Positions 1 to 12,048 of a stretch of 64,000 bases of DNA are shown here, one piece after another. Both the position numbers and the translations under genes were made by a program. A model generated the notes under the pieces. It did not search any database, was not told the origin of the DNA, and was given only the letters and a program-made list of their open reading frames with translations. Numbering within the stretch: the first letter of the stretch is position 1; the number at the start of each line of letters is the position of its first letter. Where the stretch lies: contig JANWVO010000052.1 of assembly GCA_025056865.1 (NCBI GenBank), positions 62,001-126,000 on the forward strand, read 5' to 3'. The DNA is from Bryobacteraceae bacterium (GTDB lineage: Bacteria; Acidobacteriota; Terriglobia; Bryobacterales; Bryobacteraceae).

Positions 1-273
1 TTCGACACGCTGCCGCCCGAGATCCAGGAGGCGATCAAGGCCAAGCGCGCCGAAGTGGGCATGACGCCCGAGCAGGTGAAAATGGCGCTCGGCCATCCGC
101 GGGACAAGTGGCGCGAAACGGTGGACGGAGTGGAGACCGAGGACTGGGTGTACGGCTACCCGCCGGGCAAGATCACCTTCGTCACCTTCGCCAACGGCAA
201 GGTGATCCGCGTGAAGGACACCTACGCGGGTCTCGGCGGACAGACCGTCCCCATGCCCCCGCCGCCCCGCTGA
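1..273 (+). CDS. BamE/SmpA-like lipoprotein fragment (5' end missing)
   Basis: The reading frame is open from base 1, so the gene starts upstream of the window; the first internal Met (base 55) is not taken as the start. The visible 90 residues contain GMTPEQVKMALG followed by a conserved-looking WVY block and a strand-rich tail (ITFVTFANGKV). This matches the short SmpA/OmlA (BamE) fold, in which a 'GMT-x-x-Q-V' helix precedes a beta sheet. The C-terminus is proline-rich (PMPPPPR). In other bacteria this fold occurs in outer-membrane assembly lipoproteins, but stand-alone copies of unknown role are common in acidobacteria, so the family is a moderate call and the function is open. A convergent gene ends 11 bases downstream. 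Confidence 0.5.
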   Translation, partial: FDTLPPEIQEAIKAKRAEVGMTPEQVKMALGHPRDKWRETVDGVETEDWVYGYPPGKITFVTFANGKVIRVKDTYAGLGGQTVPMPPPPR

Positions 274-283
274 GCTGCGCTCG

Positions 284-1252
284 TCAGGGCACCAGCAGGA
301 GCTTTCCCGCCGTGCGGCGCGAGGCCAGATCCAGGTGCGCCTGAGCGGCGTCGGCCAGACGGTAGACCTTGTCGATGAGCAGGCGGAAGCGGCCCTCAAG
401 CACCCAGCGCAGCACGTCACCGGCGCGCCACAGCAGCTCGTCGCGGGTGGCGCAGTAGTGCATCAGCGTAGGCCGGGTCAGGAACAGAGACCCCTTCTGG
501 CTGAGCACGAGCGGCTGAAACGGCGGCACAGGGCCGCTGGCGTTGCCGAAGCTCACCATCATGCCGCGCGGGCGGATGCAGTTGAGGCTCTTCTCCCAGG
601 TGTCGGCGCCGACCGAGTCGTAGACGACATCGACGCCGCGCCCGCCGGTGAGCTTTTTCGTTTCATATTCGAAGTCCTGCTCGGTGTAAAGAATGACCTC
701 GTCACAGCCGGCTTCGCGGGCAATCCTGGCTTTCTCGGGCGTGGATGTGGTGCCGATGACGCGCGCCCCCCGGATCCTGGCCGCGGCTGCCACCCAGCGC
801 CCCGTGCCGCCTGCGGCGGCGTGCACCAGGCAGGTCTCGCCCGGCTTCAGCGGCCAGGTGGAATGGGTGAGATAATGCGCCGTCATGCCCTGGAGCATCG
901 AGGCAGCGGCGGACTGGAAATCGAGCTCCGCAGGAATCTGCACAAGCAGCCACGCCGGCACGGCGGCGTATTCGGCGTACGTGCCACGGTGCATCGCCCA
1001 GGCCACGCGGTCGCCCGGGCGTACTTCGGTTACGCCGGGCGCCACCTTCTCGACAACGCCCGCCGCTTCCATGCCCAGGACAACGGGCGGCGCCGCCGGG
1101 TAGAGCCCGGTGCGGTAGTAGATGTCAATGAAGTTGACGCCAATGGCATGGATCCGCACCAGCGCCTGCCCGTCGCCCAGCACGGGCGCCGGCAGATCCT
1201 CGTAGCGCAGTTTGTCGACTCCTCCGAATTCCGTGACGAAGACAGCTTTCAT
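284..1252 (-). CDS. Quinone oxidoreductase / zinc-independent MDR-family reductase
   Basis: A 322-residue medium-chain dehydrogenase/reductase. It begins MKAVFVTEFGG, has a GroES-like N-terminal half (GVNFIDIYYRTGLYP) and a Rossmann half with the nucleotide-binding stretch VHAAAGGTGRWVA near residue 150. The 'N-F-I-D-x-Y-x-R-x-G-x-Y' block is typical of NADPH:quinone oxidoreductase 1 (QOR/zeta-crystallin), and no catalytic or structural zinc cysteine cluster is visible. Expected reaction: NADPH-dependent one- or two-electron reduction of quinones or enones in the cytoplasm. The start at 1252 was chosen because homology begins there; upstream in-frame Met codons would add about 90 residues of unrelated, arginine-rich sequence. 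It overlaps the end of the upstream gene by four bases, so the two are probably co-translated. Confidence 0.85.
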   Translation of the reverse strand: MKAVFVTEFGGVDKLRYEDLPAPVLGDGQALVRIHAIGVNFIDIYYRTGLYPAAPPVVLGMEAAGVVEKVAPGVTEVRPGDRVAWAMHRGTYAEYAAVPAWLLVQIPAELDFQSAAASMLQGMTAHYLTHSTWPLKPGETCLVHAAAGGTGRWVAAAARIRGARVIGTTSTPEKARIAREAGCDEVILYTEQDFEYETKKLTGGRGVDVVYDSVGADTWEKSLNCIRPRGMMVSFGNASGPVPPFQPLVLSQKGSLFLTRPTLMHYCATRDELLWRAGDVLRWVLEGRFRLLIDKVYRLADAAQAHLDLASRRTAGKLLLVP

Positions 1253-1863
1253 GCGCGCAGCGCCCTCCGCAGATGAACATACGCTGCAAAGGCGAGCAAG
1301 TAAAGTAGTACGAAAGGCACAAAAACGAGGCGCCCGAGCGTCGCCGCGCCCTCTGCTCCGGTGAGCCCGGCCCGGAACAGCAGGAAGTGAAGCATGGTGC
1401 GCCACTGGCTGATGTCGAACCAGAAGTAGTCGCAATTCTCGTTGACGATGAACACTTTTGCCGGCACCTGCCAGGCGAGCGCCCACTTCCACTTCGCCAT
1501 CACGGCTTCGTCCGAGCACAGGATGCCGACGGCGTCGTAGCCGCGCCGGCGGAGCATGGCATACAGCCTCTTGCGGGCGGCGCGGCCCTGCCAGTCGTGG
1601 GTGCGGAAGACCTCGCCGCGCGCCGGATCAAAGCCCTGCGGGATGCCGCTGAAGCAGGTGAAAAGATCGACGCGTTCGTTGACGGGTTGCGAGTAGATCC
1701 CCGGCAGCAGGGTTTCAATCAGGCGCCGCGAGCCGCTTTCCACCAGCAGGACGCGGCGCAACGGCGGGATGTACCTGGAGAAAAAATGCAGCAACCTACC
1801 GATTTTAGCGCGGCCGCGCCGGCAGGCCGCCGGAAAGGCATCCGGCCCGGAGGAATCAGCCAC
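1249..1863 (-). CDS. Conserved hypothetical protein with C-terminal membrane helix
   Basis: A 204-residue protein I cannot assign to a named family. Residues about 30-150 form an alpha/beta-looking region (RRVLLVESGSRRL, YDAVGILCSDEAVM, AKVFIVNENCDYFWFD) that resembles a Rossmann-like or glycosyltransferase-B-like half domain. The C-terminus is one strong hydrophobic helix (LVFVPFVLLYLLAFAAYV) followed by an arginine-rich tail. There is no signal peptide. It sits 27 bases after the DUF1080/PHP gene and overlaps the quinone reductase gene by four bases, forming a three-gene minus-strand unit. The start is uncertain: the ATG at 1863 gives a polar, poorly conserved-looking first 25 residues, and a non-ATG start near residue 23 is possible. 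Confidence 0.55.
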   Translation of the reverse strand: MADSSGPDAFPAACRRGRAKIGRLLHFFSRYIPPLRRVLLVESGSRRLIETLLPGIYSQPVNERVDLFTCFSGIPQGFDPARGEVFRTHDWQGRAARKRLYAMLRRRGYDAVGILCSDEAVMAKWKWALAWQVPAKVFIVNENCDYFWFDISQWRTMLHFLLFRAGLTGAEGAATLGRLVFVPFVLLYLLAFAAYVHLRRALRA

Positions 1864-1890
1864 TCCGCGGCGCGGCAGGCAGCGGCTGCC

Positions 1891-3387
1891 TCACGCGGCC
1901 CGCAGCGCCGCCCCCTTGCGGTCGACGGCTCTGCGGCCGGCGGGCGGGGGCGTCCAGAAGTCGCTCCAGCCGAGTCTGCATTCGCGCACCATGCGCCGCC
2001 CGTAATCGCAGCGGCGGAGGTCTTTCGGCCCCGCATTGTTGGTCCCGAACGCGAATTTCACTCCCATTTCCTTGCCCATGCGGATGAATTTCGCCGAAGG
2101 AATTCCGTAGCGGTCGTTGATTTCCATTGCCACTTCATTTCTCGCGAGGGCGGATAGCACCTTCTTCATCCGCTCTTCCGTCCACAATTCGTCGTACCGC
2201 GGCTGGAGCTGATCCGGAATATAGGTGGGATTGACGTAGAGATCGATGGGCTCCTTCTCGATGATTTCGACGGTGCGGGCGACGAGCGTGTCCATGAACT
2301 CCTGCGCGTCCGCGATGGCGCCCACCTCGGCGGGGATCCAGGTCCGCATGCGGCGGCCGCGGTTGTCGGTCCAGGTCATCGAGTCGGTGAACACGTAGTC
2401 GAACATGGAGGCGACGCGGCGGGAGAACATCTGCATCCATTCGCGGCCCTCCGCCTGCATGGCGATGAAGCAGGGCTGGCCCTTCATCCGCTCGAAGAAT
2501 CGCAGCGCGGCTTCGTCGTTCTCCACTTCGTGCCCCTTGCCGCAGTTGACGGCGATGCCGTAGAAGATGCCGTCGAGGCGCGAGCGGTCCAGCGCCTGCT
2601 GAAGCGTGAGCCCGCCCTTGAGATGCACATGGAAGTCCGCCATCGGGTAGTTCTGCGCGCCGAGAGCAAGGATTTCCCGCCAGTCGGCGTCCGCCACCGG
2701 CTCCACCGCTCCCGCGGGCAGCGGCATCGCGTCCGGGAGCGGGCGGACACGAATGCGGCGGAAGCGGACCTTCGAGCCCGGATCATGGCATTGCAGCGCG
2801 AAGGTGCCGGCGCCGATGCGGCGCTCCTTCTCCATGCCGGGATAGGGCGGCGGCGGCAGCGGCTCGGTGTAGTCGACGGCCAGCATGCCGTTCAGCCGCA
2901 CCTGCACGTTCCTGTTTCGCACGAGCACGTTCAGCGTGAACCATTCGTTGTCGCTGACGAACTGCCGGTAAAGGTTGCGCACTCCGTAGAGGGAGCCGGT
3001 CTTCTTGTTCTCGCGGTAGTTCCCTTCCCCGGTGGCGGTATTGTTGATCTGAACCTCGAATCCTTTCAGTGGCCAGCCTTCCGGCTGGAAAGCAGTGTGG
3101 AAGTAAACGCCCGAGTTGGCTCCCGGCGCCGCCATCGCCTCCACTTCCAGCTCGAAATTGCGAAACGAAGCGGAGCGCACGTTCCCGGCATAGAAGAGGT
3201 GGGATCTTGGCCCGTCGGCGACAATCGCGCCGCCCTCCACGCGCCAGGACGCCGGGTTCTCGTTCGGCTTCCAGCCATCCAGCGACGTTCCGTTGAACAG
3301 CTCCACCCAGTCCTCGCTCTGCGCAGCCAGCAGCGGCGCGGCGAGCGAAGCGGCAAAGGCGCGGCGGTCCATGAGAGTCGAAGGCAT
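1891..3387 (-). CDS. Exported DUF1080 (3-keto-disaccharide hydrolase-like) and PHP-like fusion protein
   Basis: 498 residues with two parts. After an export signal (MDRRAFAASLAAPLLAAQ) residues about 25-215 form a DUF1080/concanavalin-like domain: WVELFNGTSLDGW, then NSGVYFHTA, FEVQINN, EWFTLNVLVRN and a last strand IRVRPLPD. This family includes 3-keto-disaccharide hydrolases. Residues about 245-480 resemble a PHP metal-dependent hydrolase: MADFHVHLK (H253, H255), VNCGKGHEVENDE, a VFTDSMTW block, EVAMEINDRYG and KFAFGTNNA, in the order expected for PHP metal ligands. The start at 3387 has GGAG seven bases upstream; an alternative Met lies at 3372. A periplasmic sugar-related hydrolase is inferred; the actual substrate is unknown. 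It probably leads the downstream three-gene unit. Confidence 0.75.
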   Translation of the reverse strand: MPSTLMDRRAFAASLAAPLLAAQSEDWVELFNGTSLDGWKPNENPASWRVEGGAIVADGPRSHLFYAGNVRSASFRNFELEVEAMAAPGANSGVYFHTAFQPEGWPLKGFEVQINNTATGEGNYRENKKTGSLYGVRNLYRQFVSDNEWFTLNVLVRNRNVQVRLNGMLAVDYTEPLPPPPYPGMEKERRIGAGTFALQCHDPGSKVRFRRIRVRPLPDAMPLPAGAVEPVADADWREILALGAQNYPMADFHVHLKGGLTLQQALDRSRLDGIFYGIAVNCGKGHEVENDEAALRFFERMKGQPCFIAMQAEGREWMQMFSRRVASMFDYVFTDSMTWTDNRGRRMRTWIPAEVGAIADAQEFMDTLVARTVEIIEKEPIDLYVNPTYIPDQLQPRYDELWTEERMKKVLSALARNEVAMEINDRYGIPSAKFIRMGKEMGVKFAFGTNNAGPKDLRRCDYGRRMVRECRLGWSDFWTPPPAGRRAVDRKGAALRAA

Positions 3388-3552
3388 GCAGAGTCTCCGG
3401 GATGAGTATATGCCACGCCCGCAGGAAACACCGGCGCAGCCTGCGCGGCGGCGCAAAACGGCGGTGGCTGCGCACGGACCAGATTGCGCAGCGGAAGGCG
3501 GCGGCGCCTGCGCCCGCCCGGGCAGGCGCGTGTCCCGCAGAGAGGACGCGGC

Positions 3553-3792
3553 TCAGCCGCGGCGCGGGCGGAACCGGACCGTGTAGAAGATGCCGAGAAG
3601 CAGCAGGAAAGCGCCCCACCAGAGGCCGACGCGCAGCTCCTTCAGCACGACGTCGTGAACGCCCGGGTGGCCGTGGTAATAGATGTCGGCGCCCACGATC
3701 AGAATGCCGTAGATGACAAGCAGCGTGCCGATGAAAAACCAGATCGAGATGCCCGTGTCTTTTCCGGTCAAGGCGTCTTCTCCCTTCCCCAT
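3553..3792 (-). CDS. Small two-helix membrane protein
   Basis: A 79-residue protein with two hydrophobic segments (IWFFIGTLLVIYGILIVGADIYY and LWWGAFLLLLGIFYTVRF) separated by a polar loop carrying HGHPGVHD. The N-terminus is short and polar and the C-terminus ends in RPRRG, which by the positive-inside rule puts the tail in the cytoplasm. I do not recognise the family; similar tiny membrane proteins are widespread in acidobacteria without known function. It ends 165 bases before the DUF1080/PHP start, and that gap is G+C-rich with repeated TGCGCA-type words but no clear terminator. The next upstream gene is the exported sugar isomerase, 27 bases away on the same strand. Confidence 0.6.
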   Translation of the reverse strand: MGKGEDALTGKDTGISIWFFIGTLLVIYGILIVGADIYYHGHPGVHDVVLKELRVGLWWGAFLLLLGIFYTVRFRPRRG

Positions 3793-3819
3793 ACGATATC
3801 GCGGCGCGCCGCCGTGGGG

Positions 3820-4728
3820 CTAGCGGATGAGCGCGAAGGCCTTCCGCATGGCGGCGGCGGCCGCGGCCAGCGCCTGCTCAGCCGGCAGCGCGCGCAGGGC
3901 CGCATTGAAGGGCTCGCAACGCACCGGCGCATCGCAGCCGAGCGCGTTGAGCGTGTTCAGGAAATCGGCAAGCGCAATGACGCCGGTGGCGAGCGGAAGC
4001 TCGCGTTCAAGATCCTTCTGCTCGTCGCGGGCGCGCCCGGCGGGAGCGTCGTTCAGATCAACGGCGACGACGTCCTCCGCCCGCAGGCCCTTCAGATCCT
4101 CCACCGTCTCGCCGGCCGTGTACCAATGCCAACTATCGAGCACGAGGCCGACGTTGGGCCGGCCGATTTCGGCGATCAACTCGCGCGCCTCGCGCAGGGT
4201 GTGGACGAACGGGAACCGGCGTGCGCTCCAGGAAGTCTTCGGCCCGACGTACTCCAGCCCGAACCGGCAGCCGTGATTGGCAAGGATGGAAGCGATCTCG
4301 CGCAGGCGCCGCACGTGCAGCCGGAAATTCTCGAGGTAGGTCAGCTCGTCGCTCGCCGGATTCAGCCATGTCGTGACGCGCGAGGCGCCTGCCGCCTGAA
4401 GCGCCCGGGCGCGCGCAGGCAGTTCGCGCAGCCCCTTCTGAAACTCTTCCTCGCTGCGCCGGAACTCGACCGGCAGGCCCGAATGGCCCCAGACGAGATT
4501 TGTCTCTTTCATCCGGGCCAGCAGCGCGTCGCGTTCTGCCGCCGAAGCCGAGGCCAGCCAGCCGGAGTCGGCCGTGACGGCTTCGAAGCCGTAGCGGGCT
4601 GCGTAGAAGACGGCCTCCGGCTGCGTTGCTTTCACGCCGATGGCGCCGCAGTCGAGCTGGATCTTCATGCGGGTATGGCCGGCCGCGAGCAGGACGGCGG
4701 CACTGGCCATCAGGTCTCGCCTCGTCAT
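3820..4728 (-). CDS. Exported sugar phosphate isomerase/epimerase-like (xylose-isomerase-like TIM barrel) protein
   Basis: 302 residues beginning MTRRDLMASAAVLLAAGH, a short signal of the type these bacteria put on periplasmic AP-endonuclease-2/xylose-isomerase-like proteins. The barrel follows: IQLDCGAIGV, FEAVTADSGW, CRFGLEYVG, VGLVLDSWHW and VAVDLNDAP, with acidic and His residues (E at GLEYVG, D and H in LDSWHW) at the positions that bind a metal in this fold. Likely reaction class is isomerisation or epimerisation of a (keto)sugar; the substrate is unknown. The nearby DUF1080 protein suggests a shared sugar-handling theme. The start at 4728 gives a clean signal; only 26 bases separate it from the divergent gene's first possible start, so promoters there must overlap coding sequence. 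Confidence 0.7.
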   Translation of the reverse strand: MTRRDLMASAAVLLAAGHTRMKIQLDCGAIGVKATQPEAVFYAARYGFEAVTADSGWLASASAAERDALLARMKETNLVWGHSGLPVEFRRSEEEFQKGLRELPARARALQAAGASRVTTWLNPASDELTYLENFRLHVRRLREIASILANHGCRFGLEYVGPKTSWSARRFPFVHTLREARELIAEIGRPNVGLVLDSWHWYTAGETVEDLKGLRAEDVVAVDLNDAPAGRARDEQKDLERELPLATGVIALADFLNTLNALGCDAPVRCEPFNAALRALPAEQALAAAAAAMRKAFALIR

Positions 4729-4754
4729 ACAATGCCTTTCAACCGGACGCCGCC

Positions 4755-5204
4755 ATGGCCGTCCCCCGTATCCTGATGAGCTTATCACTCGAGCAGATCC
4801 TTGTGCGGCTGGAGGATCCGGACACCCCGGTCATCTGGCTGGATCCGTCCCTGCCGGCGAGCCTCTGGGAGGCACTGCCGGAATACGCATCCCGGAAAGG
4901 CTATCAGGTGCTGGATCTCCAGGCCGCCGGGCCGATCTTTGACCTCAGCTCGCTGCTGGCTGCGTTTGACCGGCTGCTGGCGGCCGGCGCGATCTTCGAC
5001 CACAGCCTGCCCTCGCTCCGAGAATCCCTGCTCGAGCTGGAACCGAAGGCCCCCCTGGGCTTTCTCGTGCTGTTCCCCACGCCCGACGCCCTGCGCCAGA
5101 ACGACGAGGCTGGGTTCGAAGAATTCGTCGAAGTTCTTGAAAACGTGGATGAAATCCGGCGGCGGGAGGGGCGGTCGGGACTCAAGGCCATCATCAAGGA
5201 CTAG
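4755..5204 (+). CDS. Barstar-like hypothetical protein
   Basis: A 149-residue acidic cytoplasmic protein. The C-terminal part runs FDHSLPSLRESLLEL, then a hydrophobic strand GFLVLFPTPDAL, a helix around FEEFVEVLENVDEIRR and a final strand GLKAIIKD. That order, with an aromatic/acidic helix before the strand and a 'F-x-x-x-L-x-x-V' helix after it, resembles the barstar fold (ribonuclease-inhibitor family), but the match is by pattern only and no barnase-type nuclease is next to it. Two starts are possible: ATG 4755 (MAVPRIL) or ATG 4776 (MSLSLEQ). A regulatory region and a TetR gene follow. The call stays tentative. Confidence 0.45.
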   Translation: MAVPRILMSLSLEQILVRLEDPDTPVIWLDPSLPASLWEALPEYASRKGYQVLDLQAAGPIFDLSSLLAAFDRLLAAGAIFDHSLPSLRESLLELEPKAPLGFLVLFPTPDALRQNDEAGFEEFVEVLENVDEIRRREGRSGLKAIIKD

Positions 5205-5217
5205 GCCGGGAGATCCG

Positions 5218-5234
5218 CAGATTTTCTGCATCTG
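5218..5234. promoter_or_regulatory. Candidate operator for the TetR gene
   Basis: An inverted repeat CAGAT-N7-ATCTG lies 33 bases before the TetR start codon. A second GCATCTG copy follows at 5242-5248 (direct repeat of 5228-5234), and two GCTAGC palindromes occur at 5238-5243 and 5279-5284. TetR genes that control adjacent efflux operons usually bind such palindromes, so autoregulation is inferred. A -10-like TATCTT at 5250-5255 would put transcription only a few bases before the ATG. Confidence 0.3.
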
Positions 5235-5266
5235 AAAGCTAGCATCTGCTATCTTAGTAACTGATC

Positions 5267-5959
5267 ATGTTAGCGGACGCTAGCCCGGAGGGACAGGCGG
5301 GAGCCGTACAGGCCAAACACAAGGGGCGGATGACCGCAGCCGAGCGCCGGGCTGCGATCGTCGAGGCGGCGATCCAGCGATTTGCGCTCCATGGGTTCCG
5401 CGGGACGACGACGCGGGAGCTGGCAGCGGCAGCGGGCGTCAGCGAGCCGGTGCTTTACCAGCACTTTGCCACCAAGCGCGAGCTCTACACGGCGATTGTG
5501 GACCACCTGATCGCGCAGACGCACGCGCGGTTCGATGAGAGGGCGCGAAGCCTGGCACCGAACTGCACGGACCGCGAATTTTTCCAGTGGCTCGGCGAAG
5601 CGATCATCAGCTACTACAGCGACACGCCGGAGCAGATCCGGCTGCTGCTGTTCAGCGCGCTGGAAGGCCACGAGCTGGCCGAGCTCTGGTATCAGAAGGC
5701 GACGGTGGAGTTCATCCGCTGGGTGGAGCAGTACGTCGAGCGGCGGGTGGCGGAGGGCGCCTTCGCGATGAAGGAACCCGAGGTGGTGGCGCGGGCGTTC
5801 ATTTTCATGGTTGCCCACTACGGATTTTCCGCTTTGCTGTTTCCGGAGCACCGGCTGAAGCTGGAAAACTCTGAAATCGTGGCGAAATTTGTGGACATAT
5901 TTCTGAACGGAATTCTGGCAAAAGGTTCGACGAGCGGGGCAATTCATGCAGGGAAATAG
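5267..5959 (+). CDS. TetR/AcrR-family transcriptional regulator of the efflux operon
   Basis: 230 residues. The N-terminal helix-turn-helix is clear: AAIVEAAIQRFALHGF, then TTTRELAAAAGVSEPVLYQHF and TKRELY, the TetR signature. The C-terminal ligand-binding half ends with a hydrophobic dimerisation region (FIFMVAHYGFSALLFPEH). It overlaps the membrane-fusion protein gene by 14 bases, so it is almost certainly the local repressor of the RND pump, released by a pump substrate (inference from family and context). The start at 5267 has no Shine-Dalgarno sequence but sits just after a -10-like TATCTT, so a nearly leaderless transcript is possible; ATG 5330, preceded by AAGGGG, is an alternative that removes 21 unconserved residues. 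Confidence 0.9.
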   Translation: MLADASPEGQAGAVQAKHKGRMTAAERRAAIVEAAIQRFALHGFRGTTTRELAAAAGVSEPVLYQHFATKRELYTAIVDHLIAQTHARFDERARSLAPNCTDREFFQWLGEAIISYYSDTPEQIRLLLFSALEGHELAELWYQKATVEFIRWVEQYVERRVAEGAFAMKEPEVVARAFIFMVAHYGFSALLFPEHRLKLENSEIVAKFVDIFLNGILAKGSTSGAIHAGK

Positions 5960-7151
5960 CGCTTTCTGGTTGTGGATTCCCGCAGCGCTCGCGGTGGCGC
6001 TGGCGGGGTGCGGAACGAAGCAGGAGACGACGGCGAAGGCGGCCTCCCGGCCGGCGGCTCCGGTGGCGGTGCGGACGGCGGTGGCCGAGCAGCGCACGGT
6101 TGAGCGCTCGATCATGGTCACCGGATCCCTGGCGGCAGACGACACGACGACGGTCTCCTGCGAGGTGCCGGGCCGCGTGGCGAAGCTGCACTTCGACTTC
6201 GGGCAGGCGGTGCGGAAGGGGCAGGTGATGGCGGAGCTGGACCGGCAGGAGCTGACGCTCCAGCTCGAGCGCGCCCGGGCCTCGCTCGAACAGGCGATGG
6301 CGCGCGTGGGCATGGACCGGGAAACGATGAAGGAGCCCGACACCACGCCGCTGATCCGGCAGGCGAAGGCGCAGATGGAAGACGCGCTGTCGAAGTACGA
6401 GAACGCGAAAAGGCTGGTGAAGACGGGCGACATCGCGCAGGAGCGCTTCACGGAAATTGAAAAGATGTACCTGGCGCGCAAGGCCGCCTACGAAGCGGCT
6501 CTGGACGACCTGCGCACGCAACTGGCGCTGATCCGCGCGCTGCGGGCCGAGGTGGCGCTGGCCGAGAAGCGGCTGCGGGATGCGACCGTGATCGCGCCGA
6601 TGGATGGCATCGTGCAGGCGCGCCATGTGGCCGAAGGGCAGTACGTGCGCGACAATGCGCCGATCTACACGCTGGTGAAGGGCTGGCCGCTCCGGCTGCG
6701 CGTGGAGATCCCCGAGTCGGCGGTGGCGCACGCGCGCGTCGGAGCGACGCTCGTGTTCACCACCAGCGCGGCGCCGGGCGCCGAGTTCCGGGCGAGGATC
6801 TCGACGCTCGATCCGGCTCTGGATCCGCGGGCGCGCACGCTGAAAGCCGAGGCGAAGATCGAGACCCGGGACGAGCGGCTGAAGCCCGGCTCCTTCGTCC
6901 AGGTGCGGCTGGTGACCGATCCCGCCTACCCGGTGGTTTCGATTCCGCGCGCGGCGGTTTACACGGTAGCCGGCCTGAACAAGTTCTTCACGATCGAGAA
7001 CGGCAAGGCGGTCGAGCACCGCATCCCGGAAATCCTGGGCGGCAACGGGTATGTGGAGATCCCGCCGGGCATCATCCAGCCGGGCGCGGTGGTGGCAGTT
7101 TCCAACGTGCCGATGCTCACCGATGGCGCGGCCGTGACGATCCGCAAATAG
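5946..7151 (+). CDS. RND efflux periplasmic adaptor (membrane-fusion) lipoprotein
   Basis: 401 residues, HlyD/AcrA family. A lipobox LAGC places the lipidated Cys at residue 22. Order of parts: a first beta/lipoyl strand (TVSCEVPGRVAKLHFDFGQAV), a long helical hairpin (about residues 95-205, ELTLQLERARASLEQAM to VALAEKRLRDATV), a second lipoyl half (APMDGIVQARHVAEGQYV), a beta-barrel (LRLRVEIPE...) and a membrane-proximal domain (IPRAAVYTVAG). It bridges the inner-membrane pump and outer-membrane channel in the periplasm. It lies between the TetR regulator and the pump gene, 27 bases before the latter. Because the pump carries its own channel domain, adaptor and pump may be the only two polypeptides of the export system. 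Confidence 0.93.
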   Translation: MQGNSAFWLWIPAALAVALAGCGTKQETTAKAASRPAAPVAVRTAVAEQRTVERSIMVTGSLAADDTTTVSCEVPGRVAKLHFDFGQAVRKGQVMAELDRQELTLQLERARASLEQAMARVGMDRETMKEPDTTPLIRQAKAQMEDALSKYENAKRLVKTGDIAQERFTEIEKMYLARKAAYEAALDDLRTQLALIRALRAEVALAEKRLRDATVIAPMDGIVQARHVAEGQYVRDNAPIYTLVKGWPLRLRVEIPESAVAHARVGATLVFTTSAAPGAEFRARISTLDPALDPRARTLKAEAKIETRDERLKPGSFVQVRLVTDPAYPVVSIPRAAVYTVAGLNKFFTIENGKAVEHRIPEILGGNGYVEIPPGIIQPGAVVAVSNVPMLTDGAAVTIRK

Positions 7152-7178
7152 GCGGTCTGCAATCCGGAGTCATTTTCG

Positions 7179-11963
<4,785 letters not shown>

Positions 11964-12048
11964 CAGGCGCGCCGAACAGAGCGCGCATCGACGCCACCGC
12001 CGGTCAGGAGTTCCGCAGCCTCGGCGGTGCAGGCGGCCTGGCCGGCCC

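Noticed and set aside
5217-5229. GCAGA-TTT-TCTGC hairpin after the barstar-like gene as a terminator
   Set aside because: The stem is only five pairs and is not followed by a T run; it overlaps the TetR operator candidate instead.
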